From the NCBI GenBank assembly GCA_017455525.1, contig JAFTAP010000060.1, positions 39,233 through 103,232 of the forward strand: DNA of 64,000 bases, read 5' to 3'. Positions 34,457-43,160 of the stretch are shown in pieces. The DNA is from Lachnospiraceae bacterium. Its GTDB lineage: Bacteria > Bacillota > Clostridia > Lachnospirales > Lachnospiraceae. A program made the position numbers and the translations under genes. The notes under the pieces are model-generated. The model had not been told where the DNA came from. It made no database searches and saw only the letters and a program-made list of their open reading frames with translations. Each line of letters begins with the position of its first letter. Positions within the stretch are counted from its first letter, which is position 1.

Positions 34457-36067
34457 TTATTTATTATATATGGTCTCTGTCACGAAGCTTATCCCTATAC
34501 CTGCTCCCTCGCTGTGCCTGAAGTCCCTATACATATCGATTATCTCCTCATTAAGCTCGTCCCATCTGCCGTCGGGATTAAGAGTAGGAAGAGACGCATC
34601 CGCATAGCTTTCGTTGTATCTGTGCTTGAAGCCGTCAAAACCGGCGATACTTATCCTCTCTGTCTTAAGATGTACCAGGAGCCGCAAAGCATTTATCACT
34701 GCATTGTCAAAATGCTCCCAGCCCCTCTTTATCACCCGGTTGAAATTTATAATATATTCATCTCCGCAAGGCTCTGTCTTTATGTTTGAAAGCAGTATTC
34801 TGGGAGTTTCCGTGAACTTATCGCTGTAAACCTCCCTTGCGTAATCATATCGTACCGAATTGATAAAGAACAGGAAATCATAATCATACCTTGAGTTTAT
34901 AGCGTTCACCGCTATGGTCACGGGGTTATTCTTCCTGATATAATCCTGTATCTTATCATACTCTGAATCAATGCTCTTTCCCGGCGCAATAAGCAGAACC
35001 TCACGCCCTGACATAGCATTTCTCAGCTTATCTATCGCGGCGCTGTCGTCTACCGTATGACTCTGATTTTCTATGTACTTCTCTTCCAGAAGATCGTAAT
35101 CATATTGCCTCCTGTCCTCAGGGGACATGGACTCTATTATGTTCCTCATATCGCACGAATTAGTGCGGTGGTTCTTTAAGAGATAGGCGATATTATTCAC
35201 ATGGCAGCAGTAAAGTCCCGCTATGAAATACGGAGTGGAATATCCCCAGCTGTAATTCTCAAGAAAATAAGGCATGTAAGTATCGATGGCATCCAGTATG
35301 GCGTTCATGTCGTAAGCCCCTGACAAGCGGCGGTTTAAGTAGCTTGCTATAAGCTCCGTCGTGGTGTTGCCGGCTCCTCGCCCCATGCCGCAGAGCGTGG
35401 AATCTATCATGCACGTCCTTCCTGTCTTTTTAAGTTTCTCCGCAAAATGCGAGGTAAGAGCGAAGGAAAGCTGCTGATTATTATGGGAGTGAAAACCCAT
35501 AGCTATGTCATCATCAAGGCTCTCATGCAATATGTCCGTGATACGGTCAAGGTCGTCTTCATACATGGCTCCGAAGGTATCCACTATCGATATCGCTATC
35601 GGATGAAGCTCATTCACGTTGCTGGCAAGCTCTTTTAAGTCGTCGTCAGAATATGCTAAAGTATTAGCCGCCTGAAGGAAGATATCATAGCCCTTCTCAT
35701 GTATCTTTCCCGCTATCTCAGCCCCCTCCTTATGCTTTCCATGCGGGAATACCACCCTCACGGCATCTATAGTCTCATGGTCGCATACGGGAAGCGCGCT
35801 CACGTCATACCGGTTCCAGTCGATCATAACGACATAAGTAATGTCCTTGTCCTTATTCCTAAGATATGGCTTTAAGTCATCCGGCACATGATAAAAAGAC
35901 GTGCCTTCCTCGTGCGGCTTATCCTTCAGCCATCCGCACTCTATCACATCTACCCTCGCATCCTGAAGCTTGCTGATTATCCCCTTTATGGCAGGAGAAC
36001 CAAATCGGGCGTCAACCACATACGCCCCGTCCCTTAGAGTACAGTCAAGCAGCTTAATATCACGCAT
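34457..36067 (-). CDS. HMGL-like aldolase domain fused to a C-terminal domain of unknown type
   Basis: Residues 1-270 resemble DRE-TIM aldolases such as 4-hydroxy-2-oxovalerate aldolase: LLDCTLRDGAYVVDARFG (metal-binding Asp, catalytic Arg) and MGFHSHNNQQLSFA (metal His pair). Residues about 350-536 form a separate alpha/beta domain (REVLLIAPGKSIDSEYDKIQ, TIAVNAINSRYDYDFLFF) resembling nucleotide-binding or MptE/DUF115-like domains; that match is tentative. Similar aldolases occur in surface-polysaccharide clusters. It starts four bases after rfbF, so the pair may modify a CDP-sugar-derived glycan. Confidence 0.78.
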   Translation of the reverse strand: MRDIKLLDCTLRDGAYVVDARFGSPAIKGIISKLQDARVDVIECGWLKDKPHEEGTSFYHVPDDLKPYLRNKDKDITYVVMIDWNRYDVSALPVCDHETIDAVRVVFPHGKHKEGAEIAGKIHEKGYDIFLQAANTLAYSDDDLKELASNVNELHPIAISIVDTFGAMYEDDLDRITDILHESLDDDIAMGFHSHNNQQLSFALTSHFAEKLKKTGRTCMIDSTLCGMGRGAGNTTTELIASYLNRRLSGAYDMNAILDAIDTYMPYFLENYSWGYSTPYFIAGLYCCHVNNIAYLLKNHRTNSCDMRNIIESMSPEDRRQYDYDLLEEKYIENQSHTVDDSAAIDKLRNAMSGREVLLIAPGKSIDSEYDKIQDYIRKNNPVTIAVNAINSRYDYDFLFFINSVRYDYAREVYSDKFTETPRILLSNIKTEPCGDEYIINFNRVIKRGWEHFDNAVINALRLLVHLKTERISIAGFDGFKHRYNESYADASLPTLNPDGRWDELNEEIIDMYRDFRHSEGAGIGISFVTETIYNK

Positions 36068-36071
36068 AGTC

Positions 36072-36848
36072 TCACCACCTTATCCATGGAGCCTTCTCCT
36101 TCTCTATCATAGTCTCTAATATAACCTTCTCCCTTGCGCTGTCCATGCACTGCCAGAAGCCCTTGTGCGTGTAGCTCATAAGCTCACCCTTATCCGCAAG
36201 CTTCTCCAGCACGTCTCTTTCAAGTATCGTTCCGTCACCGTCAATATAATCAAATATCCCAGGTTCCAATACCATATAACCCGCATTTATCGGGGTTCCG
36301 TCCTTTGCGCTTTTTTCCCTGAAGGAGCGCACTGAGTTATTCTCATCAATGTCAAGCACTCCCTTCTCCTCTTCCCTGAGCACTGCCGTAAGCGTGGCTG
36401 TCCTGCCGTTTTCCTTATGGAATGAAAGAAGCTTAGAGATATCGACATCGCACACTCCATCGCCGTAGGTCAGCATGAAGGGCTCATCATCCAGATACTT
36501 CTTAACCCTTTTTACCCTGCCGCCGGTCATGGTATTAAGCCCTGTATCTACGACCGTAACCTTCCAAGGCTCTATATGCTCGTCATGCACTATGGTCTTC
36601 AGGTTCCCACCTGTATAATCAAAAGTCACATCGGAATAGTAAGTAAAATAATTCCTGAACCATTCCTTTATATACTCCTGCTTGTACCCTGCGCATATCA
36701 CGAAATCATTGAAGCCGTAATAAGAATACTCCTTCATTATATGCCAGATAATAGGCTTGCCGCCTATCTCTATCATAGGCTTAGGCCTGTACTGGCTCTC
36801 CTCTGAGATTCTGGTTCCTTTTCCTCCGGCAAGAATAACTACTTTCAT
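36072..36848 (-). CDS. rfbF: Glucose-1-phosphate cytidylyltransferase
   Basis: The 258-residue nucleotidyltransferase begins MKVVILAGGKGTRISEESQY with the RPKPMIEIGG substrate segment, diagnostic for RfbF-type enzymes that make CDP-glucose from CTP and glucose-1-phosphate. Later motifs MLTYGDGVCDVD and GYMVLEPGIFDYI agree. I prefer ATG at 36848, with AGGAG ten bases upstream, over the TTG at 36857. CDP-glucose usually goes to a 4,6-dehydratase (RfbG), which is not in this window; instead an aldolase-like gene follows. Confidence 0.92.
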   Translation of the reverse strand: MKVVILAGGKGTRISEESQYRPKPMIEIGGKPIIWHIMKEYSYYGFNDFVICAGYKQEYIKEWFRNYFTYYSDVTFDYTGGNLKTIVHDEHIEPWKVTVVDTGLNTMTGGRVKRVKKYLDDEPFMLTYGDGVCDVDISKLLSFHKENGRTATLTAVLREEEKGVLDIDENNSVRSFREKSAKDGTPINAGYMVLEPGIFDYIDGDGTILERDVLEKLADKGELMSYTHKGFWQCMDSAREKVILETMIEKEKAPWIRW

Positions 36849-36904
36849 AAGACGCAATCTCCTAAATAAACGATGACTTTATACGACTCAACCTTTCCTT
36901 ATCC

Positions 36905-37999
36905 TTACGGCAGTATCCTTCTAACCGCATAAGGCGTGCGGTAGGTCGCATTGCTCACCTTGATCCCCGTCCTCTTATTAGAGGCATTGACTATCTGCCC
37001 GTTACCGATATATATGCCAACATGATTCACGGTTCCTCCCTTGCCGTAGAATACAAGATCTCCCGGCTTGGCATTGGACAATGAAACCTTACTTCCTACC
37101 CTTGCCTGCTCTCTCGAAGTCCTAGGCAGCGAATATCCGTACTTCCTGAATATAGCCTGCACATAGCCCGAACAATCGCAGCCCTTGGTAAGGCTCGTCC
37201 CGCCCCAGACATAAGGATTACCTATGAACTTCATGGCATAGTTAACAAGCGAGACTCTGACATCCGACACGCCCTCGCCATAGCGAAGCTCCGTAAGCGT
37301 CATAGCCTTGTCAAGCTCCTCCGAGATGTTCACATACTCGGCGCTTACATACCCCTCATCCTCATCTATCTGTATCTTAACCCAAGGGTCGTCCTCCTTC
37401 CCCTCGGTAATATCAAGCTTCTCCTCTATCGGAACCATCGTGATGATGGTAGAGTTAGTATTAGGCTGCTCCCTGACGAATAAGGTCGTAGTATTGACCG
37501 TAGCCACAAGCCTCATAACCTGCATAGCCCTGGTCTTCGCCTCCTCGCCCGTAAGCAAGAACTCCGTGCTGACGTATCCCTCGACCTTCCCCGACTTGAT
37601 GTGCGCCCAAGGTCCGTCTATCTCCTGTATCTCGCAGGCGGCATTCTTCGTCATCTTACCCACAAGCTCCGCATCCTCACTAGCTTCCTTCCTGACATTC
37701 AGGTGATCCGTAACATTAGCGATACCCAGATTAGTATACCCCGCGATGACCTCTTCCTTCTGTACATTTAAGGACGCCTTATAAGCAGACTCTAAATTCC
37801 CCGACCCCGCCGTGCTTGTCAGTATCTTATCAGCCGAGACGGTCTCCATCTTCCCCGTCTCCATAACTCTGGTAGCCCCCGCCGTATAAAGCTCCCCCGT
37901 CGTCGCAGCATACGCAGGCACAACAAAAAAACACATTGCAAAAAGCAGAACAATGGAACATTTAATTTTTATCAAAAAAATATTATCATTCATTGTCAT
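36905..37999 (-). CDS. Secreted SH3-domain NlpC/P60 peptidoglycan hydrolase
   Basis: The 364-residue protein has a signal peptide (hydrophobic CSIVLLFAMCFFVVPAYA). Two bacterial SH3 domains follow: NVTDHLNVRKEASEDAELVG and NTTTLFVREQPNTNSTIITM. The C-terminal NlpC/P60 cysteine peptidase has Cys in KGCDCSGYVQAIF and His in TVNHVGIYIGNG. Such enzymes cut the D-Glu to diamino-acid link in peptidoglycan peptides. The start could also be ATG at 37993. Element A copy 2 lies immediately upstream. Confidence 0.93.
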   Translation of the reverse strand: MTMNDNIFLIKIKCSIVLLFAMCFFVVPAYAATTGELYTAGATRVMETGKMETVSADKILTSTAGSGNLESAYKASLNVQKEEVIAGYTNLGIANVTDHLNVRKEASEDAELVGKMTKNAACEIQEIDGPWAHIKSGKVEGYVSTEFLLTGEEAKTRAMQVMRLVATVNTTTLFVREQPNTNSTIITMVPIEEKLDITEGKEDDPWVKIQIDEDEGYVSAEYVNISEELDKAMTLTELRYGEGVSDVRVSLVNYAMKFIGNPYVWGGTSLTKGCDCSGYVQAIFRKYGYSLPRTSREQARVGSKVSLSNAKPGDLVFYGKGGTVNHVGIYIGNGQIVNASNKRTGIKVSNATYRTPYAVRRILP

Positions 38000-38041
38000 G
38001 GTTGCCCACAGTTTTATGCATGTGCGGTTTTTACAGTGTTA

Positions 38042-38239
38042 GGTGCATGGGGTGTAATATGTTTTTATACAGACATTTGGAGCTGTTCATGTCCTAGACG
38101 AAATCCAGCGCCCGCAATTACTTGGTGAAAAGGAAATTGGAGATTTATCGACAATTTTCTTTGAGCCTAGTAATGCGTGGTGCTTAGTTCGGATAGGACA
38201 TAGCGGGTCTGTAGAAAAATATATTACACCCCATGCGCC
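38042..38239 (-). repeat. Structured intergenic element, family A copy 2
   Basis: This fills the gap between the Na/Pi transporter and the NlpC/P60 gene. The ends 38042-38074 and 38207-38239 are inverted repeats with few mismatches, and the inner pair ACAGAC/GTCTGT is perfect. Copy 1 has GGCAC/GTGC-type bases at the same place, so pairing is kept with other bases. Further inside, ATGTCCTA pairs with TAGGACAT, and GGAAATTG with CAATTTTC. The shared blocks with 113-425 are listed there. Confidence 0.7.
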
Positions 38240-38251
38240 GCCGGGATAAAT

Positions 38252-39925
38252 TTACGCCCTCACAGCCGCCTGCGTAACGCTCATATCCTCCTGCTCCGAA
38301 TCCCTTATCGCATAAGCAATATTCGTCGCATGATCCGCCACCCTCTCAAGCCCGGAGATGACATCAGAAAAAAGCATCCCCGCCTCCGGCGTGCACTCAT
38401 TCTTCTCTAATCTCTCCACATGCCTGTTCTGAAGCTCCCGCTCCTTCTCATCGATCTTATCCTCAAGCTCCGTTACAAGCTTTATCTTCTCATCCACGTT
38501 CCCGTTCCCCGCAAAGCAGTCCATAGCATACTGCACGGTCTCATTAACCATGCCTAAAAGCTCTCCCATCTCCCTCTGCGCATCCTTTGAGAAGCCTACT
38601 CCCCTCTCTTCCCTCTGCCTTGCGGCGTCAGCGACATTCTCCGCATGGTCTCCTATCCTCTCTATATCATTCGCCACATGGAAAAGCGCACCGATCTGCC
38701 GTCTGTCATCCACGGGAAGGTTCATCTGTCCGACCTTGACCAGATAATTTACTATAGAATGATTAAGGAAGTTTATATTCTTCTCAACCTCGTAAACCTC
38801 CTCTATATCTTCCTCATCAAGCGTGATCAATGCATTCATCGCCCGGTTTATATTCTCATAAGCAAGGCTTCCCATACGCTCTAACTCCCTTATCGCATCG
38901 ACGACCGCAGTAGCAGGCGAGAATACGACCTTCTCCCCGATATACTGCAGGGTGTACTGCGCCCTGTAGCCCGCATCCTCATCCTCGCCTCTAACGGTAA
39001 GATAAGTCAGCTTGACTATCGGCGTCGAGAAGGGAAGCAGGATAGCCACCTGGAATATCTTGAATATCGTATGCGCATTTGCTATCTCACGTCCCGGATC
39101 CCCTCCGCTTATGACCTCGAGCATAGATATTATGGGATCTTCCGCAAAAATCAGTATCACATACATTATTATCGTTCCGATTATATTGAAATATAAGTGA
39201 ATGAGAGCCGCCCTTTTTGCGTCCTTCTTACCCTGCGAGCCTGTCAGAAGAGCCGGAGCGCAGGCTCCGATGTTGCATCCGAGTATCATGAAAAGGCAGA
39301 TATGTATGTCCATGAGACCGCCCTTGCAAAGAAGCAGGATTATTGATACCGTTACAGATGAGCTCTCTATTATCGCAGTAAGCAAAGCCCCTACCACTAT
39401 GGAAAGAAGCGGACTCTGCAGCGAACCAAGCACCGCCATGACCTTAGGGTCATCCTTTATCCCCGCCATGGAGTCTGACATAGTTGAAAGCCCTAAGAAG
39501 AGCACGCCGAAGCCCACGAGGACCATTGCCCATTTTTTTATCTTAGTATTCTTTGAGAACATGACTATAAGGATGCCGATCAGCAGGAAAACCGGCGCAT
39601 ACTCGGAAAGGTTGAAGGACACGAGCTGCGAGGTCACGGTAGTACCTATATTCGCTCCGAAGATGACGCCCGCCGCCTGATACAGGTTCATTAGACCTGA
39701 ATTCACGAAAGACACGACCATGACCGTACAGGCGCTTGAAGACTGTATCGCAGCCGTGAATAAGATTCCAACGAGCATCCCCATGACCCGATTATTCGTT
39801 ATGCGTTCTAAGATCCCCCTCAACTGCGCTCCGGCCGCATTCTCTATGCTGTCGCTCATGACCTTCATGCCGTAGAGAAAAAGCCCTAAACCGCCCATCA
39901 TCTGGAGAACTATGGCAGCGTTCAT
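38252..39925 (-). CDS. Na/Pi cotransporter family protein with PhoU-like C-terminus
   Basis: The 557-residue protein has an N-terminal membrane half with two Na/Pi repeats, each with a serine-rich signature (TAAIQSSSACTVMVV and TAIIESSSVTVSIIL). The C-terminal helical PhoU-like half starts at about residue 335 (ATAVVDAIRELERMG, HVANDIERIGDHAENVADAA, GLERVADHATNIAYAI). It probably couples sodium to phosphate uptake or efflux. The start overlaps the ribF stop by four bases, so it is read through from the nusA-ribF run. Confidence 0.92.
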   Translation of the reverse strand: MNAAIVLQMMGGLGLFLYGMKVMSDSIENAAGAQLRGILERITNNRVMGMLVGILFTAAIQSSSACTVMVVSFVNSGLMNLYQAAGVIFGANIGTTVTSQLVSFNLSEYAPVFLLIGILIVMFSKNTKIKKWAMVLVGFGVLFLGLSTMSDSMAGIKDDPKVMAVLGSLQSPLLSIVVGALLTAIIESSSVTVSIILLLCKGGLMDIHICLFMILGCNIGACAPALLTGSQGKKDAKRAALIHLYFNIIGTIIMYVILIFAEDPIISMLEVISGGDPGREIANAHTIFKIFQVAILLPFSTPIVKLTYLTVRGEDEDAGYRAQYTLQYIGEKVVFSPATAVVDAIRELERMGSLAYENINRAMNALITLDEEDIEEVYEVEKNINFLNHSIVNYLVKVGQMNLPVDDRRQIGALFHVANDIERIGDHAENVADAARQREERGVGFSKDAQREMGELLGMVNETVQYAMDCFAGNGNVDEKIKLVTELEDKIDEKERELQNRHVERLEKNECTPEAGMLFSDVISGLERVADHATNIAYAIRDSEQEDMSVTQAAVRA

Positions 39926-40833
39926 AATGCCCTCCGTATATCTTCTTCCATCTGTTTTATCAGCTCATCCATGCCTTCAAACTTCATCTCGCGTCTTTCA
40001 AAGTGACAAAGCGAAACCTGTATCTTCCTGCCGTATATGTCCTCGTCAAAATCAAATATATGCGTCTCCGCTGTGACTGCCTTGTCATCCTTAATCGTAG
40101 GCTTCACTCCTATATTCGTGATGCCCTTAAAGCTCCTGCCGTCATCAAGCCTTATCCTCGAATGATAGACTCCGAAAGGCGGCATAAGTTTATCTGCATC
40201 AGGTATCAGATTCGCCGTAGGTATGCCTATCGTCCGACCGAGCTTCCTTCCATGCACGACTTCGCCATGTAAGAAATAAGGCCTGCCAAGCATCGCCCCG
40301 GCTCTTTCCATATTGCCAATAGATACCGCATCCCGCACGAGAGTCGAGCTTATCTCCTCGCCCTCATACATTACCTTATCTATCTGAACCGCCTTAAAAC
40401 GGTTTTTCGCACTCCCGGCATCGGACAGTCTCTTAAGAAGCTCCATGTCACCCGCTCCCTTATCACCGAAGGATAAATCCGCTCCAGCAGCTATGACTCT
40501 CGCATGAAGCCTTGATATCAGCATCTCTCTCACAAAGGCTTCAGGCTCATAAGATACCGTGTCCTTATTCACGGGCATCATATACACATAATCTATGCCC
40601 GCTTCTTCAAGAAGCGCAAGCTTCTCATCATTCGTAGTCAGCACTCCGCTTTGATCTCCCGTGAAGAAATCCGCAACCGGCTTCTCAAAGGTGAACACAA
40701 GAGAATAAAGCCCCTCGCTCCTGTATGCTTTTATTTCTTTAAGGAGCTTCTCATGCCCCAGATGCATGCCGTCAAACTTCCCTATAGCTACGGCAGTGCT
40801 AATTCCATCAGCTATCCCAGAAACAACCTGCAA
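39922..40833 (-). CDS. ribF: Bifunctional riboflavin kinase / FAD synthetase
   Basis: RibF makes FMN and then FAD. The 303-residue protein has the adenylyltransferase domain (AIGKFDGMHLGHEKLL; GADLSFGDKGAG) and the flavokinase domain (HGRKLGRTIGIPTANLIPDA, GVYHSRI). It overlaps the end of truB by 22 bases, the common truB-ribF arrangement. No FMN riboswitch is possible here, as the gene starts inside truB. Confidence 0.97.
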   Translation of the reverse strand: MQVVSGIADGISTAVAIGKFDGMHLGHEKLLKEIKAYRSEGLYSLVFTFEKPVADFFTGDQSGVLTTNDEKLALLEEAGIDYVYMMPVNKDTVSYEPEAFVREMLISRLHARVIAAGADLSFGDKGAGDMELLKRLSDAGSAKNRFKAVQIDKVMYEGEEISSTLVRDAVSIGNMERAGAMLGRPYFLHGEVVHGRKLGRTIGIPTANLIPDADKLMPPFGVYHSRIRLDDGRSFKGITNIGVKPTIKDDKAVTAETHIFDFDEDIYGRKIQVSLCHFERREMKFEGMDELIKQMEEDIRRAL

Positions 40834-41681
40834 AGCCTTGCCTCACCTTTTTTATTCACATCATACAGGGCAGCGAAGGTAAGATCCCTCAGATAAACCC
40901 TGTACCTTCCCGGGGCCTTGCCCTCGCACCTGAATTTATTGCCGGATCTCACAAGCTTCTCATCCCTTCCCATGACCCTTATGGGAGGATACTTCATGAA
41001 GAAGCGGTCTATGGGGATTATATTTCCCCCCAGATCCCCGCCCTCCGGCACGATCTTCTCTATCTCTGAAAGCGTAAGGCATTTATCTATATCTATGCCG
41101 CATGCTTTTATCCTTACCAGGCTTTCCATGGCAGCTCCGCATCCAAGCTTCGCCCCTATGTCCCTGCAAAGAGATCTGATATAAGTCCCCTTACTGCACT
41201 CCACGCTGAATTCTGCACGCTTTATATCTCCTGAAATATCAACGTTTATATTGCTTATCGAGATAATATTAATGCGGCTAGGCTTACGCTCTATCTCTAT
41301 GCCCTCTCTTGCAAGCTCGTAAAGCTTTTTTCCATTAATCTTCTTTGCTGAGTACATAGGCGGGATCTGGTCGTACTCCCCGATAAAGGAAGTGATCGCC
41401 TCTCTGACCTGCGTCCCGGTTATCCCCTCGCAGTCAGATGTGCTTAAGACTTCCCCTGTCATGTCCTCGGTATCAGTCGTGACACCGAGTCTCATCACGC
41501 ATCTGTACGCCTTATCCGTATCCGTAAGCTCGCTTGCTATCTTCGTAGCCTTGCCGATGCAGATAGGAAGCACTCCCGTGGCGTCAGGATCGAGCGTACC
41601 GGTATGTCCTATCTTCTTCACATGTAGCATGCCGCGAAGCTTCACTACCACATCACTTGAAGTATAGCCCTGCTCCTTCAT
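40812..41681 (-). CDS. truB: tRNA pseudouridine synthase B; true start probably upstream of the first ATG
   Basis: TruB makes pseudouridine 55 in the tRNA T-loop. The catalytic Asp lies in KKIGHTGTLDPDATGVLPIC, and other TruB segments (YDQIPPMYSAKKINGKKLYE, SKGTYIRSLCRDIG) are present. The first ATG (41681) has no ribosome site and would remove the first conserved strand. The frame stays open upstream and encodes DIISGVLPV before MKEQGYTSS, matching the normal TruB opening INGVLLLDK-type segment. No ATG, GTG or TTG is in that stretch, only two ATA codons (41700-41705). The start is therefore unresolved. Confidence 0.93.
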   Translation of the reverse strand: MKEQGYTSSDVVVKLRGMLHVKKIGHTGTLDPDATGVLPICIGKATKIASELTDTDKAYRCVMRLGVTTDTEDMTGEVLSTSDCEGITGTQVREAITSFIGEYDQIPPMYSAKKINGKKLYELAREGIEIERKPSRINIISISNINVDISGDIKRAEFSVECSKGTYIRSLCRDIGAKLGCGAAMESLVRIKACGIDIDKCLTLSEIEKIVPEGGDLGGNIIPIDRFFMKYPPIRVMGRDEKLVRSGNKFRCEGKAPGRYRVYLRDLTFAALYDVNKKGEARLCRLFLG

Positions 41682-41736
41682 GACAGGCAGGACGCCGCTT
41701 ATTATGTCTTTCTTAAACCGTGCTGTCTTAAGCCCG

Positions 41737-42711
41737 CTACCCGCTCTCCTCTTCTGCTTCGTTATACTGCTTTTCTATCTCCGCCGTGACATTATTTATA
41801 ACGTCATAGGAACTTCCCGACATAGTAAGCCCCGCTGCCCTCTCATGTCCGCCGCCTCCAAGCTTCGCTGCGATGACTGCGACATTTATATTCTCATTGG
41901 ACCTAAGCGAAACCTTGAATTCACCGGTCACGGTCTCATGCATGAAGATAGCCACGTCTACGCCCTTGGTATGCTTCATCTGGCTGACTATCCCCTCTAG
42001 ATCCTTGGATGAAGCATTGTAGAATTTAAGCGTTCTCTGCGTTATGACGGAGACTATCACCTTGCCGTCCATCAAAAGTATGCTCTCCAAGAGCGACCTT
42101 CCGAGAAGCAATGTCTGGCGGTAGGTCTTCTCATAGAAAGCCTCTGCGACCACCTTTGAATGGTCGAAGTTAAAGGTCATAAGATACCCCGCTGTCTCCA
42201 TAGTCTTCTGCGAAGTATTTGAATACTGGAATACACCCGTATCGCAGACAATACCGGTGTAGATGCATATAGCGCTGTCGTCGTCAATATTATCCTTACC
42301 GACAAGGTCATATACAAGCTCTGCCGTAGAGCTTGCGTCAGGAAGAACATAAGAATTAGCCTCCGGAGCTATGCCCTTGTACTCAAGGTGATGGTCTACG
42401 CACGCCACATCCTTCGCATTATCGATAAGCACCTTATTATTACCGAGCCTCTCCTTATCCCCGAAATCAAGGGCAATAAAAAGATCGTATGCCTCCTCTG
42501 ACGGCGAGGTCTTTATGTCGTCATAGCCCGGAAGAAAAGAAAATAACGGATTAGGGTCTACCATGAAGACGTCTATCTTCTTATCGGGATATTTCTTTTT
42601 AAGATATGCGTAAAGCCCGAGCGACGAGCCGAAAGCATCTCCGTCCGGCCTTATGTGCGAGCTTATCGCGATGGTCTGTTTGTCTTCGCATAATTTATTA
42701 AGATCAAGCAT
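41737..42711 (-). CDS. nrnA: DHH-family oligoribonuclease / pAp phosphatase
   Basis: The 324-residue protein has DHH motifs (ISSHIRPDGDAFGSSLGLY, VCDTGVFQYSNT, and CVDHHL for the DHH signature) and the DHHA1 C-terminal glycine-rich segment KLGGGGHERAAG. NrnA degrades short RNA oligomers and dephosphorylates pAp. It lies between rbfA and truB, its standard place in Firmicutes. Confidence 0.95.
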   Translation of the reverse strand: MLDLNKLCEDKQTIAISSHIRPDGDAFGSSLGLYAYLKKKYPDKKIDVFMVDPNPLFSFLPGYDDIKTSPSEEAYDLFIALDFGDKERLGNNKVLIDNAKDVACVDHHLEYKGIAPEANSYVLPDASSTAELVYDLVGKDNIDDDSAICIYTGIVCDTGVFQYSNTSQKTMETAGYLMTFNFDHSKVVAEAFYEKTYRQTLLLGRSLLESILLMDGKVIVSVITQRTLKFYNASSKDLEGIVSQMKHTKGVDVAIFMHETVTGEFKVSLRSNENINVAVIAAKLGGGGHERAAGLTMSGSSYDVINNVTAEIEKQYNEAEEESG

Positions 42712-42771
42712 ATTTTATGTTATACCTTTGGCAGGTTCTGATGTGGCTGACCGCCCCTTTCAGTTTATTAT

Positions 42772-43158
42772 TTAGTCTTCAGTACTTTCTCCCCTTGCTC
42801 TCTTTGCCTTCTCATCTAAAGCCATGACTTCATCTATGCGCTTTGACATCTCGGCTCCGTAGCTTATGGAGTTATCAAGTATAAAAGTAAGCTCGGGAGT
42901 ATTCCTTAGGTTCACCTCTCTTGCAAGCTCGTGCCTTATATAGCCCTCGGCGCTCCTAAGCCCCTTGATAGTCTCCTCGCCATCATCTGAGAGCACCGAC
43001 ACGTATACCTTGCAGGTCTTTAAGTCAGGGGCTACTATAGCGTCCATCACGCTCAGCATAGGGTCAACCCGTGGGTCCTTCACCGTACGGATGATAGCGG
43101 ATAACGCCCTCTGCACCTCTGCGTTTATTCTGTTATTCTTAGTGCTGTTCTTTCTCAC
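42772..43158 (-). CDS. rbfA: 30S ribosome-binding factor A
   Basis: The 128-residue protein has the RbfA KH-like fold: the opening RINAEVQRALSAIIRTVKDP, DLKTCKVYVSVLSDD and LRNTPELTFILDNSI. It helps 16S rRNA maturation and cold adaptation. It starts two bases after infB ends. The first residues are basic. Confidence 0.97.
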   Translation of the reverse strand: MRKNSTKNNRINAEVQRALSAIIRTVKDPRVDPMLSVMDAIVAPDLKTCKVYVSVLSDDGEETIKGLRSAEGYIRHELAREVNLRNTPELTFILDNSISYGAEMSKRIDEVMALDEKAKRARGESTED

Positions 43159-43160
43159 TT

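Noticed and set aside
33743-34789. Plus-strand frame of 348 codons across pnp, rpsO and the aldolase gene
   Set aside because: It crosses three well-supported minus-strand genes and a terminator and has no recognisable domain.
40834-40860. FMN riboswitch for ribF
   Set aside because: ribF starts inside truB, and none of the RFN-element motifs are present upstream.
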